A stretch of DNA of 63,929 nucleotides from a virus, in the IMG/VR virus record IMGVR_UViG_3300034117_000797, positions 1 to 63,929 of that record. The stretch is one strand, 5' to 3'. Below, one piece after another: positions 39,394-49,182 of this stretch; position 1 is the stretch's first letter; the number at the start of each line of letters is the position of its first letter. Below the pieces are notes generated by a model. That model searched no databases and was not told the DNA's origin. It worked only from the letters and a program-made list of their open reading frames with translations. A program made the position numbers and the translations under genes.

Positions 39394-40269
39394 TTACTTA
39401 ATTTTTTTCATAGTAAGACCAATCATATCATAGTAAACGGCCAAGTGTCCATCTTTAACGGTAACAGCATCAGGTCGACTTATCGCTACCTCCTGCGCCA
39501 TTACACCTCTGTATCGAGATGATGGGTCATTCTTATAGTTATATTCGTAAATGTTAAATCCATTTTCAACTCCTACATGAGAGATGTTTTCTTTAAGGTT
39601 TATGTCGGATGCAGCTGATGCGCCTTTGGCTATCATTGGCCCTACTTTCTTAATTATTCCAGAAAGCATTTTACCTTTACCTTTCATTCCACCGCCACCG
39701 CCGCCGCCGCCTGAGCCACCTCCGCCTCCAGCTGAACGGTCAATGCCTTTGATACCCGAACTCTTACCTTCAGCGGCCATAGCTGTAAGACCTGAGGCAA
39801 GATTGTCTTGACCTGCAGAAACATTCTGCTCAGCACGAGCCGCCATAGTTTGAGAACGATACATACCAATGTCAGACTTTCTTTGAGCCATTTCACTAAC
39901 TTGCGCAGCTTCTTGCTGAGCTAATTGACCCATTTCCTGAGCATTAGCAGTACGCATATTCTCTGCTTGTTGAGAAAGTAATTGTGATAGCACACCCGTG
40001 TTTACTTGTCCTCCCGCTTGGAATCCCGCATTACCCATGCTCTTCATTAACTGACGAACAGATGCACGGTCAGTATTGTTGGCTGTACCAGTTTGTAAAG
40101 CTCTGCGTCGACCTTGAATCATATTCAAGTATCCACGACTTAGCCTATCCTCTGGAGTAGGAAGCATTGCATCAGCTTTCTTGCGTTGTCTGAGACCTTG
40201 CGCCAACTGCGCACCCCCAGCGGTTACTGCCGCTGCGTTCTTAATAATTTTCATCCAAGGAACTGCCAT
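39394..40269 (-). CDS. Gln/Ala-rich protein with C-terminal S74 autoprotease domain, 291 aa
   Basis: Residues about 1-165 are Gln/Ala/Met-rich helix. A poly-Gly stretch with Ser breaks lies near 180-195. The C-terminal 70 residues begin SDINLKENI and continue YEYNYKNDPSSRYRGVMAQEV, the peptidase S74 intramolecular chaperone signature, where Ser of SD and the Lys five residues on form the dyad. The domain would drive trimer assembly, then cut itself off. It is shorter than usual S74 domains. Confidence 0.75.
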   Translation of the reverse strand: MAVPWMKIIKNAAAVTAGGAQLAQGLRQRKKADAMLPTPEDRLSRGYLNMIQGRRRALQTGTANNTDRASVRQLMKSMGNAGFQAGGQVNTGVLSQLLSQQAENMRTANAQEMGQLAQQEAAQVSEMAQRKSDIGMYRSQTMAARAEQNVSAGQDNLASGLTAMAAEGKSSGIKGIDRSAGGGGGSGGGGGGGGMKGKGKMLSGIIKKVGPMIAKGASAASDINLKENISHVGVENGFNIYEYNYKNDPSSRYRGVMAQEVAISRPDAVTVKDGHLAVYYDMIGLTMKKIK

Positions 40270-40283
40270 AATGTGCTTTTTTA

Positions 40284-40291
40284 CAAAAATA
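40284..40291 (-). promoter_or_regulatory. -7 element TATTTTTG (minus strand)
   Basis: TATTTTTG on the minus strand, 14 nt before the start at 40269. No -33. Confidence 0.45.
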
Positions 40292-40295
40292 TGAA

Positions 40296-43200
40296 TTATT
40301 TCAATGCCTTATATTGAACTCCAGTGCTTACCACTAAGAACTCTTCGTCTGTAGTGCTAACAACCTTGAAGATAAGTACACGGCCTTGTTGTCTATAATG
40401 TGGTGCTAAATCCTTTCGTGGGATATAACACTCGTATCCGTAGTAGTCTTTAATCGCTATTGGATTGGCAACTGCATCTACCATGGATGAATAGTTGTCT
40501 GACTTGTAGTCATCATAGCTATCGTAGAAATATATCTGCTCTGGCTTTGAATTTGAGTTAACCCTAATGCGAATAAACTCTTTATCAAAGTAAGCGTCTT
40601 TATCTGATACTCCTGTGATATAGCATGTAATGTCACCATCAAATAACGTGTTTCCAATCCCAAGCTCAAACGTCTGAGCATCACGCATACCGTATAACTT
40701 ATGCCCAAGCTGAAGGTACTTATCGTAATTGTATGAACTTTGACACTGTAGAGCTTTTTGGTCTACACCGTAAATCATAGTTGAATGATTGAGTTCAAGC
40801 TCAATGTTGAATATGTACTCTTTGTTTTTTACATTGTAAACGCCACATAGATTGCTTTCGTATAGAGGGTTAAGCTTAGATAAGAATTGTCTTTCAAACA
40901 GCTCGTAGAAGCCATTACGGCTAAGCTCAACAAGCTCATTCTCTGCGAATGCAAATACACCTCTATCGTTCATGAAAAACAATGAGTTTGAGTACTCCGC
41001 CCAACTTCTCCACGTTTCATCGGTCATTCCAATCGTTCTATCAATCCATAACTGATTAAGAATACCCCCAACGTCTGAACCAACTGTAGCTAGTTCATTT
41101 GCATTGATTTCGTGTATAATCCTTTTATCAACTAACAACAGGCATACTCCGCTGTCTGTAATAGCATAAAGGTTGTTACCCTTGTCGTTAGATAAACAGC
41201 TAAATGCAAACTTGATTTCTCCTGTATCATCAGAGATGTCATAGAAATTCTTAGCAGCAAAAGTCTTTACAGTTGGAGTATTCTGAATGTTTATTGGTCT
41301 TCTTTCTGACCAAATGATTCGTGTACAATACTCCGTCTGTTCTGTAAAGCCAACGGCAGGCGTTGATGTATATATGGTTGTGGTCTGACTCTTTGTGTAA
41401 TCAATGTTTGTTTGAGGGCTAAATCTAAAGCCTCCAAATGACCACCAATTCCATTCGTATCCGTACTTGCTATAGTACAATGGATTTATCTTATTGTTGT
41501 TTTCAAATGTAGTTCTATCATCTTCACTACCCGTCTGCCATTTGTAAGGACGAGTAATATAGTTGATTAACGGGAAATGCTGGTCTATATTTGCCTTCTC
41601 AGGAGATTCATTGTTAAACGCAAAAGACAAGTTAATTCGTGTCTCCGCTGTCCACATGGTAATCATTTGACGAATCCATGCCCCACGAATACCCGTTTCA
41701 TTGAACTTAAATTTATCCGAGTTGGATGCATAGTTCCATATCGAGCCTGCCTTCTGCCAAACTCTATATCCATCAGCGTACTCATAACTCTTAAAAGGGA
41801 ATGGAATGTTCCACTTGAATGTAGCTAAAGAATCTTTAGGCTCTCCTGCCGCACCATACTCATTGTCCATTACCGCCCATATAGACTCATTTACATAGGT
41901 ATCTCCATTGAATATACGAACAGGGATTCTATTGTCATACTTCACATATACTTTTGAGCCTAATGGTATTGTTGTGAATGGTATATAAGGGCCACTTACA
42001 AAGTTGAAGTTCAATGTAAATACAGGACACATATCTTCTTGTGTCTGAGTGTGCGTGTATATACCATAGATTTGATAAGTACCTGATGGGTCAGTAACGC
42101 TGTAAGAGCCTGAAGAAGCTAATGTCGATAAAATCGCAGCAATAGTGATTGGAGACTCATTCGTTACGTTTAACCATCTTTTTTCTATCAAGAATTCATC
42201 AACAACATATACAAATCTGTAATAGTTAGAATACATGTTGTTCACCTCCCCATTAAATGTAGGGATGCAATCTTCCCATCGCTCAGACACAAGTTTTGCT
42301 GACTGCGAAAGTGAACCATCAGAATCAAGAATTAAAGACTTGAATTTGATATAGTTAGCGCAGTACTTGTATTGAGTAGTAAGCCCAGGGTTTATGTCTG
42401 AATTTTTAATTAAATTAACCACATACATTGGCTCTCTCCATTCCATAACTCCAGAATCATCTGCATTTAAGTTAGGATTAAATCCAGAGTTAGGACCTGT
42501 TTCATTATATATTTGAGCATCTACTTTAATGTTCAAATAAGATTGTGAACCAGAATACGTAGTAACATTGCTTGTTTGTAAAATATCAAAAACTGCATTT
42601 CCGTTTGTATTAAAAGGAAACGCTGGAGTAGAGCTATTAGCTGTGTTAGTAAACTTACCGTATGGAATGTAGTTATATCCAGTGAACGGGTCTGTAATTC
42701 CAGTATTATTCTCTAATACAGGATTAAATATAGGCTTACCATCGTCTAAGTCTATTCCGTCACGAATAATTCGTGGATATACAATCATATCAGCTCCCTT
42801 ATCTCTAATGTCCAATACATCATTGATGTGAGAATACACCTCTGTAAAATAACCTAAAGGAGACACAAACTGTATTTGATAACTTGTAGGATTATTCAAT
42901 ACATCTTCATACACCTCAGGGTACAATAAATCCAAATCTGGGAAATATGCCCAAATTGAATCCGTACTCTTAGCTCCATCTGCCTGCCCAAGCTTCTCCG
43001 CTTCTGACAATGAATAAAAACCAAATCCTTGAGCTACTACACGCATAGCAGGGTCTGTTTGAACAACAGAGAATCCATCAGCCCATTGCGAAGGATAGTC
43101 TTGAATTCCCTTGAAGGCATACCCCATTGAGTAATAGTCTAATCCAAATGCTTTAGGATTAAAGTCTTCACTTGGAGTTCCATTTAATCCTACTTGTTGA

Positions 43201-44810
43201 TTTATTCTATATTGATATGTAGTGTCAGTGTCATTTTGAGAAGTAGGAGTCAATACATTAAAAGGGTCATTTTCTTTAACAGAGATTAAATAGTCTCCGT
43301 TGCTGTCATCAAAAACCTCTCTTCTTACTGAATCATAATGGTCAAATACCTCATGCGTTTGATTCATGTTGCCATCTACGTCACGAGCGTACACAGTACC
43401 CATATAAGACATACCAAGAGACTCTGATGATAGTGGCTCTCGTCTGTTAGGAAATTGATAGTTTACAGCATTCCCAGGGATTTGCTCTGCGTATGTTGAG
43501 CTATGTTTTTCATCAAACAATACAACTGCAAATGCATGCTTTTCTCCACGCATATAACTTTTGTATATAGCAGAGTTATACACGTTCTTATGCCCTGCTT
43601 TGAATAACTTCTGAAGAACAGGGAACACAGGCTCTGTATCATCAACAAATGTTATAGTTCCACCTAAGTCTTTAGGTTTATATGCAACATTCATTAAGTA
43701 CAGCCTATCATTAAAATAACGAATAGACTTAGCACGTTCAACTGAATTGAACTGATTTGTTTGCTCTTCTAAGTCAAGAATTACTGCGCCCTCAAATGTT
43801 CCACTTGCTCTATCAAGAACATCTATGATATTTAAGCCTGCGACAATCGGAACACTTCCGATTATCTCAGAGATTGGTGGCACATCTATGGGTGTGCCAG
43901 TGTACCAAGAGTCTCTCCTAATTTCTATGTATGAGAATTCAGCATTATTTTCATACTTAATTCTAATATGGTTTCCGTATGGTGTATTACTGTTTATATC
44001 AGGAACAGAAGAAAATGTCCGTGTATTTGGAAAGTACGGAGAAAAGGCGGTGCTGTTATTTCTCACAACGGGAATCAATTCTGTAAACGGAGAGAATGGC
44101 GTTCTATCCCCCTGCGTTGTTACATAACGGTACGAGTAAGAATAGCTACCAACAGGAACACCTGTACCACCAATTACTGAATCATAAAGTCCTGATACTG
44201 ATGAAGTCTGTTTGATAAATGATGGTTTATGCAATATACCAGTTGACTGAATAGTGTACTTTTCTATATTGAATAAATCAAAGTATGTAAGGTCACATTC
44301 CGTATCAGGCAGCATACCAGAGTGCGTCATCAAGTCTTTCAACGAGAACACCATCGGAGGTGTGTTGTTGTTTGTGATATAGAACTCACCACTCACGCAG
44401 TTTTCATTTTTATGATACTGCAACGGGTAGTCAAGGTCAACAGGAAAGTATTCGCTCATCAACACAATCTGACCATCTACACGCATAAATGGTGGATAGT
44501 CTTTGGGGTCTGGGTGCGCCCATATTTCAATGATGTGGTCATCAATTTCTTGAGTCATCATACAAACATATCCTTCATCAATGATTCCTGGAACTTCCAA
44601 GAAACATCTGTTGTCTATGTTTGGGTAGTTAAGGTCTTCTCCTTTGATTTTCTTGGCAGCAAGGTTGTTTCCATCCATAGGCATACTACGCATATTCAAT
44701 GCGTCTACATGTCCACCTTCCTCACTTGCTCCAAGGATTTCCTTGTTTGTATCAGAAGATATTCCCTTTTCGTATGTCTTAGTATCTGTAGGATGGTGCT
44801 GTTGCTTCAT
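40296..44810 (-). CDS. Large tail stabilisation/tail-tip protein, 1504 aa
   Basis: Beta-rich protein with many Tyr, Asn, Asp and Thr and regular turns (for example GTGVPVGSYSYSYRYVTTQGDRTPFSP). The composition and its place after the connector genes fit the large tail-tube, tail-spike-hub or stabilisation protein of short-tailed phages. No enzymatic domain was recognised. A tail adhesin identity is the alternative. Confidence 0.65.
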   Translation of the reverse strand: MKQQHHPTDTKTYEKGISSDTNKEILGASEEGGHVDALNMRSMPMDGNNLAAKKIKGEDLNYPNIDNRCFLEVPGIIDEGYVCMMTQEIDDHIIEIWAHPDPKDYPPFMRVDGQIVLMSEYFPVDLDYPLQYHKNENCVSGEFYITNNNTPPMVFSLKDLMTHSGMLPDTECDLTYFDLFNIEKYTIQSTGILHKPSFIKQTSSVSGLYDSVIGGTGVPVGSYSYSYRYVTTQGDRTPFSPFTELIPVVRNNSTAFSPYFPNTRTFSSVPDINSNTPYGNHIRIKYENNAEFSYIEIRRDSWYTGTPIDVPPISEIIGSVPIVAGLNIIDVLDRASGTFEGAVILDLEEQTNQFNSVERAKSIRYFNDRLYLMNVAYKPKDLGGTITFVDDTEPVFPVLQKLFKAGHKNVYNSAIYKSYMRGEKHAFAVVLFDEKHSSTYAEQIPGNAVNYQFPNRREPLSSESLGMSYMGTVYARDVDGNMNQTHEVFDHYDSVRREVFDDSNGDYLISVKENDPFNVLTPTSQNDTDTTYQYRINQQVGLNGTPSEDFNPKAFGLDYYSMGYAFKGIQDYPSQWADGFSVVQTDPAMRVVAQGFGFYSLSEAEKLGQADGAKSTDSIWAYFPDLDLLYPEVYEDVLNNPTSYQIQFVSPLGYFTEVYSHINDVLDIRDKGADMIVYPRIIRDGIDLDDGKPIFNPVLENNTGITDPFTGYNYIPYGKFTNTANSSTPAFPFNTNGNAVFDILQTSNVTTYSGSQSYLNIKVDAQIYNETGPNSGFNPNLNADDSGVMEWREPMYVVNLIKNSDINPGLTTQYKYCANYIKFKSLILDSDGSLSQSAKLVSERWEDCIPTFNGEVNNMYSNYYRFVYVVDEFLIEKRWLNVTNESPITIAAILSTLASSGSYSVTDPSGTYQIYGIYTHTQTQEDMCPVFTLNFNFVSGPYIPFTTIPLGSKVYVKYDNRIPVRIFNGDTYVNESIWAVMDNEYGAAGEPKDSLATFKWNIPFPFKSYEYADGYRVWQKAGSIWNYASNSDKFKFNETGIRGAWIRQMITMWTAETRINLSFAFNNESPEKANIDQHFPLINYITRPYKWQTGSEDDRTTFENNNKINPLYYSKYGYEWNWWSFGGFRFSPQTNIDYTKSQTTTIYTSTPAVGFTEQTEYCTRIIWSERRPINIQNTPTVKTFAAKNFYDISDDTGEIKFAFSCLSNDKGNNLYAITDSGVCLLLVDKRIIHEINANELATVGSDVGGILNQLWIDRTIGMTDETWRSWAEYSNSLFFMNDRGVFAFAENELVELSRNGFYELFERQFLSKLNPLYESNLCGVYNVKNKEYIFNIELELNHSTMIYGVDQKALQCQSSYNYDKYLQLGHKLYGMRDAQTFELGIGNTLFDGDITCYITGVSDKDAYFDKEFIRIRVNSNSKPEQIYFYDSYDDYKSDNYSSMVDAVANPIAIKDYYGYECYIPRKDLAPHYRQQGRVLIFKVVSTTDEEFLVVSTGVQYKALK

Positions 44811-44811
44811 G

Positions 44812-45036
44812 CTATTTGTTTTTGTATGGGAACGCTTTATTCAAAGTCTCTGCTCGGCCATCACAGCCACAGTCTTCAGCGCCCACTGCCTTAGCTGCAA
44901 ATTTAGCAACTTTATCAATACCTGTCGCTTTAGTGAATTTCGCTATAGTATCCCCTAATCCACGAGAAGGAGTACTCGTAGGTTTATTCCTTGAGTCTTT
45001 TCCTGCGTTCATAGCACCAGTTAAACTTCTTCTCAT
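44812..45036 (-). CDS. Small basic late protein, 74 aa
   Basis: Basic with a CGCDG segment (EDCGCDGRAETLNKAF). MRRSLTGAMNAGKDSRNKPTSTPSRGL at the start suggests nucleic-acid or virion binding. One of several basic small proteins in the late region. Function unknown. Confidence 0.65.
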   Translation of the reverse strand: MRRSLTGAMNAGKDSRNKPTSTPSRGLGDTIAKFTKATGIDKVAKFAAKAVGAEDCGCDGRAETLNKAFPYKNK

Positions 45037-45371
45037 GACATTGCTTTTTTAATTGCTTTACCTTTCTTTGCAAATCGTTCTCCTTTACCTGAGCTTTTGC
45101 CTTCACGATATACAGTTGAACCTTTGCTCCATAAATCATGGAACGCCCACCATCCTGCTGTCAGTTTAGATGAGTTCCCTTCACTTGCATGTCTTCTTCT
45201 GTATTGCTCTCGTGCCTCAGGGCTGTAGTTTGAACTGTAACCCTTAGCTCCGTATCGAACAATCTTTTCCTGCCCATTAGCGCAAGCCTTTACAACACGT
45301 TTATGCTTACCATCATTAGCAGGCCTTGGGCTATTACAAGGCATTGAGTCTTTATTAACTTTTGAAGCCAT
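45033..45371 (-). CDS. Small basic late protein, 112 aa
   Basis: Contains KHKRVVKACANGQEKIVRYGAKGYSSNYSPEAREQYRRRHASEG...WWAFHDLW, a sequence pattern known from small structural/unknown proteins in diverse phages. Basic. Overlaps its neighbours by 1-4 nt. Possibly virion-associated. Confidence 0.7.
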   Translation of the reverse strand: MASKVNKDSMPCNSPRPANDGKHKRVVKACANGQEKIVRYGAKGYSSNYSPEAREQYRRRHASEGNSSKLTAGWWAFHDLWSKGSTVYREGKSSGKGERFAKKGKAIKKAMS

Positions 45372-45763
45372 TATTTCCTGTATTTAGCTGTTTTCTCTTT
45401 AATGCTTTTTGGCTGTGGTACAAATTGTTTCCCCATTGCCATACCCAATCTCTTTGCTCTAGATGTTCTGCTGTATTCTTTAGAAGACAATGATTCTCTA
45501 GCCTCCTTTGGTAAATACCTCTCTCCAGTCTCTAGGCTTGGTTTACCACTCTTGGTTCCCCACTTTTCTTTAGTCCATTTTGATAAGCTGTTGTCAGAGC
45601 CTTTAGCCCCTTCGTATCCTCCACCTGCTTTCTTGTATTTAGCAACAGCTAGCTGAGCCTTTCGTGCAGACCATTGCCCAGGGTTTCCACCCTTAGAACT
45701 TGACTTAACCTCAGATACAATTCTGTTCCAAAGCTTTGGATTCGATTTCTTAGCAGTACTCAT
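45371..45763 (-). CDS. DUF5872-like basic late protein, 130 aa
   Basis: KLWNRIVSEVKSSSKGGNPGQWSARKAQLAVAKYKKAGGGYEG...WTKEKWGTKSGK...RYLPKEA matches the DUF5872 pattern, a small basic protein found widely in phages and large viruses. No proven role. Possibly DNA or virion binding. Confidence 0.75.
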   Translation of the reverse strand: MSTAKKSNPKLWNRIVSEVKSSSKGGNPGQWSARKAQLAVAKYKKAGGGYEGAKGSDNSLSKWTKEKWGTKSGKPSLETGERYLPKEARESLSSKEYSRTSRAKRLGMAMGKQFVPQPKSIKEKTAKYRK

Positions 45764-46038
45764 TTTACTTTTCTTCCGTATTTAAGTGTAGCCTGATTGG
45801 TCTTTGGGTCATAAGCGTAGTCTTCTGCGTCATTCTTAGAGAATCTAACTCTTCGTTCTATAGCACGTTCTTCTGCGCTCATATTATTTCTTTCAACTCC
45901 CTTTTCAGTAAGCTTAAGAGAATTAGGCTCTATCAATCCATTTTTACGCAAAATTCCTAATGCGTTTGAATAGGCGTTCTTATCACCCTTCTCTCTTAAC
46001 TGAGAGGTCAAGCGAATAAGGATTTTTGGCTTATCCAT
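45760..46038 (-). CDS. Small basic protein, 92 aa
   Basis: MDKPKILIRLTSQLREKGDKNAYSNALGILRKNGLIE looks like a small helical (winged-helix-like) domain, with basic tail GRKVK. Coupled to the connector gene start by one base. Role unclear. Confidence 0.65.
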   Translation of the reverse strand: MDKPKILIRLTSQLREKGDKNAYSNALGILRKNGLIEPNSLKLTEKGVERNNMSAEERAIERRVRFSKNDAEDYAYDPKTNQATLKYGRKVK

Positions 46039-46811
46039 TACTTATGGTACATTGAACTGATATACTCTTCCATGGACTCCTTTTCACGAGTATCCATAGC
46101 TTTAATTCTTTTACGAGCCTTGTTCCAGCTTCCGCTTGTCAAGTCGTTAAGCTTTGTAGAAGCATCAACCCACAATGGTCGGTACATTCTTGGGTCACGA
46201 GATTTCATTGCATTGTAAAATCTTTCTTCTACATAGTCAACTACAGCACGCTCAAAGAATCGTGGTATGATAGGTAGGTCTCCATTCGGAACACCCATTC
46301 CATTTAATCGCATTCTAACGTAAGGAAATTCCTTACACTCCTTGCTAAACATAACAATTCCGTCTCCACTAATGTTATAGTAGTACTTAGGCCCATAGAA
46401 CCCTTGAAGGTTATGTTGCATCAATCGTTGGTTAGGTTGGAACAAATCGACAGCGTTACTTCCGTCGTCCTTCACCTTTGCTGTATATCCCGTTCCATCG
46501 TAGCTGTTGTCAAACAATCGTTTCCAATAAACTACTTGAGTCTTTTGAGGATTACACAAAGTACCATTGTATAGGTAAATTTCACGAAGGTTAAATGTAT
46601 TCTCTGGCATTTTGATACGGCAATTCTCGGGCATCTCAAAGTCATGAGTCACCTTCTGCCAAAACGTATCAAAAGATAGCTCCTGCATCGCATCTTGGAT
46701 ACGAGAGATATACCATCCTTTGCTAAATCCATTTCTAAATTCTGTGTCGTTTACTGTCGCTGTAATCTCAGCAAGTAAGTGGTCTACTGATACAAAGTCG
46801 TGAGATGTCAT
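46038..46811 (-). CDS. Connector/tail protein candidate, 257 aa
   Basis: DHLLAEITATVNDTEFRNGFSKGWYISRIQDAMQELSFDTFW and later FFERAVVDYVEERFYNAMKSRDPRMYRPLWVDASTK resemble adaptor/ring proteins at the portal-tail junction of short-tailed phages. Follows two other candidate connector genes, coupled by single-base overlaps. Family membership inferred from pattern and place. Confidence 0.6.
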   Translation of the reverse strand: MTSHDFVSVDHLLAEITATVNDTEFRNGFSKGWYISRIQDAMQELSFDTFWQKVTHDFEMPENCRIKMPENTFNLREIYLYNGTLCNPQKTQVVYWKRLFDNSYDGTGYTAKVKDDGSNAVDLFQPNQRLMQHNLQGFYGPKYYYNISGDGIVMFSKECKEFPYVRMRLNGMGVPNGDLPIIPRFFERAVVDYVEERFYNAMKSRDPRMYRPLWVDASTKLNDLTSGSWNKARKRIKAMDTREKESMEEYISSMYHK

Positions 46812-47542
46812 TATTCTTCCATTTGTTGTGCTGATGAAGCATCAGGCAAGTTAATAGCTCTGTTTGCGTACATTTGATTATCAAGCTCCCCTCCGTCTTC
46901 ACCATCATTGATATTCTCTGTAGGCATCAACATAACGAATCGACCTAATTGCAATACCTGCATCATTAACTCTTGTATCAATTCATCAGGCAAGTTAACC
47001 TCCTCATCAAGGTCACAAAGAGTTTTGGGGTCTAATGTAGAGCGTATTGCTATCTCTACATCTTCAATGTTTATGCACTCTACCCCTAATAAATAAATTC
47101 TATTCACAGAAACTCCGTCAACAGATTGACCTACACGATAGAAGTAAGGAACCTTCACGCTTGGCTTAGTATATTCATCAAGATATAAATGCTGAACAGA
47201 ACCGATATTTGTAGGTGAAAACCACACTTGAGCAAAGTTAGGACCTTCGCACTTGCATGTGTCCACATTATATGTGATGTAAACTATACCTAAATTGTTA
47301 GGTAAGTCCATTACCTGAGACGGTAAATCTATGTACTTTCTACCTTTTGCATCCGTATGGACAGTAACGCTACTAAACGTAGAAACAAATAAGTCAGATT
47401 TTGTTGATAAATAATGCTGTGTCCGTAATCTATTAGACACAACCATTACCCAATACATAATTTGATTCAGCGTAAAATCGGCATCATCAAATGCTTGACT
47501 AAAATTCTTACTTAAATCGTAAACCAAATATCTATACGTCAT
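46811..47542 (-). CDS. Connector/tail protein candidate, 243 aa
   Basis: MTYRYLVYDLSKNFSQAFDDADFTLNQIMYWVMVVSNRLRTQHYLSTKS is followed by beta-rich parts. Overlaps 46038-46811 by one base. Part of a three-gene portal-to-tail adaptor block, as in many podovirus-like genomes. Confidence 0.55.
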   Translation of the reverse strand: MTYRYLVYDLSKNFSQAFDDADFTLNQIMYWVMVVSNRLRTQHYLSTKSDLFVSTFSSVTVHTDAKGRKYIDLPSQVMDLPNNLGIVYITYNVDTCKCEGPNFAQVWFSPTNIGSVQHLYLDEYTKPSVKVPYFYRVGQSVDGVSVNRIYLLGVECINIEDVEIAIRSTLDPKTLCDLDEEVNLPDELIQELMMQVLQLGRFVMLMPTENINDGEDGGELDNQMYANRAINLPDASSAQQMEE

Positions 47543-47543
47543 A

Positions 47544-48302
47544 TCACAAAGTGCTTATTAGTTGCTGAATGTCTGCATTTGAAACAGAATAAATAGAGGT
47601 CTGGTCTCCTTGCTTGTACGCTATGTAATTCAACGCTTTATCAAACAGCAACTGAAATACGCTATTAGGGTACTCTATGCTTTGAGAAAGAGATGTGATT
47701 ACAGATGGCTTTTTAGCCCAAAATACCGTCAATTCTTGATTCAATTCAGATGGTCTAACTTCAATCTCCGCCATCTTATTTGCGTCAGACGTTCCGTTAT
47801 AGTTATATGGAGCTAAATAGGCATATATTCTAAGGGCTGCACAAAGCTGTGTCCCTTGATACCCAGCTTCAAATGGATTTTCAGATGTTATAGACCATTC
47901 TTCTACATTCAGTCTTTTACACGCACTGTTTGACGATAAGTGGATTCTATTAGGAAGATAATAGCTTCTTGTAGAATCAGGCGTGGCTGGAACAGGAACC
48001 CCTGATGCAGCTTTTGTAACAGGATTTGCATAAACCCCTAATATAGTCCACACTTCATTTGGGAATACATTTAGAGATACTCGTGAGGTGTCACTTGTTA
48101 GAAACACCCCAGAGTATGCTAAATCTCTAAAAAACTCTTCGCTTAATTTATCTTGGCCATATGCAGCATTTACGATATTTGTTAGCCACTTTACCGCTGC
48201 GTTAATTGCAGGGATATAGTCTAAGTCATCCCTATAATGGTCTGACCCCTCCGCATCTAAAGCGAAAGCTAATTGGTCTCGTAAATCTTGCGCCAAAATC
48301 AT
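47544..48302 (-). CDS. Connector/head-completion candidate, 252 aa
   Basis: Starts MILAQDLRDQLAFALDAEGSDHYRDDLDYIPAINAAVKWL with two helices, then beta segments. Located right after the 48305 late gene and before the two other connector candidates. Likely part of the portal-tail ring stack. Confidence 0.55.
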   Translation of the reverse strand: MILAQDLRDQLAFALDAEGSDHYRDDLDYIPAINAAVKWLTNIVNAAYGQDKLSEEFFRDLAYSGVFLTSDTSRVSLNVFPNEVWTILGVYANPVTKAASGVPVPATPDSTRSYYLPNRIHLSSNSACKRLNVEEWSITSENPFEAGYQGTQLCAALRIYAYLAPYNYNGTSDANKMAEIEVRPSELNQELTVFWAKKPSVITSLSQSIEYPNSVFQLLFDKALNYIAYKQGDQTSIYSVSNADIQQLISTL

Positions 48303-48304
48303 GA

Positions 48305-49120
48305 TTACCCGATAGTTTTTTCTGTTATACTTCTTCCGTCTTTATCGAGAACTGAATTTCTCAAATTCCCGTAAAGCATTTTATCTTGTTGGTCAATAGA
48401 CCGTTTTGCCATGTTTTCAACAAGTTGTCGTCTCATAGACTCAGGGCTTTGAGATACAGAGATTCCTTCTTGTTTAGCTCGTGCAATCACTTGAATATCA
48501 GACAATCGTGTGATTGATTGTTGAGCTTCAACCATTTTTTGCGCCCATGTAGCATCTACACTCATAACCGAACCAACGCTCTCATAGAACGCAATTCCAA
48601 ATTGGCTATGGCTTCGTAAATAATTCATAAGCTGCTTGGACTGAACTTTTACCGAAGATACGGAAATTACTTGAATGCCTTTTTGGCCTCTACGCTTTGT
48701 GCGAATCAAAGGTTGGAATTTAACGGCTCCTCCTGGCGGTTCTTCCTCAATACCACGCTTCTTATCACCATGGATAGAGAAGTTAAAGGAGAAGGCAAAA
48801 AACACCACAGGAACGTCCAACCAATCTTCTTCTAATTCTGCAACATACGCAAGGTCTTCATCAAGCTGTTCAACTGCTTTCTTAGTCTTCAGTTTCTCAA
48901 GCTGGTTGGAGAACTTGTTCATCAACTTCTCTTCCATTTCTTTCATCATCTTCTGAACGAGAGACAATGGTAAAGACGTTTCTTTTTCTTCAACTACAGG
49001 CTTAGTTTCAACTACAGCTTCTTCATTCACTTCTTCAAAAAGTGACGTGTTGTGTGATTCCTCAAATACTGAATTTTCAGTTGGGGCAACCACATCTTTT
49101 TTTTCTTTTTTAATCGGCAT
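48305..49120 (-). CDS. Late protein with acidic coiled-coil N-terminus, 271 aa
   Basis: Residues 10-110 are acidic then coiled-coil (VEEKETSLPLSLVQKMMKEMEEKLMNKFSNQLEKLKTKK). The C-terminal half is helical with QSPESMRRQLVENMAKRS. Immediately downstream of the capsid gene and its terminator. Virion or assembly function likely. No family recognised. Confidence 0.55.
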   Translation of the reverse strand: MPIKKEKKDVVAPTENSVFEESHNTSLFEEVNEEAVVETKPVVEEKETSLPLSLVQKMMKEMEEKLMNKFSNQLEKLKTKKAVEQLDEDLAYVAELEEDWLDVPVVFFAFSFNFSIHGDKKRGIEEEPPGGAVKFQPLIRTKRRGQKGIQVISVSSVKVQSKQLMNYLRSHSQFGIAFYESVGSVMSVDATWAQKMVEAQQSITRLSDIQVIARAKQEGISVSQSPESMRRQLVENMAKRSIDQQDKMLYGNLRNSVLDKDGRSITEKTIG

Positions 49121-49131
49121 AATCTTAATGT

Positions 49132-49164
49132 TAAAATAAAGGGGAGAGTTTTATGCCCTCCCCT
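49132..49164 (-). terminator. Terminator after major capsid gene
   Basis: AGGGGAG (49140-49146)/CTCCCCT (49158-49164) stem of 7 bp with an 11-nt loop; the minus-strand run complementary to 49132-49139 is A/T-rich. A terminator right behind the capsid gene is a common way to keep capsid expression high. Confidence 0.7.
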
Positions 49165-49182
49165 ATTATATGTTTGTTGTTA

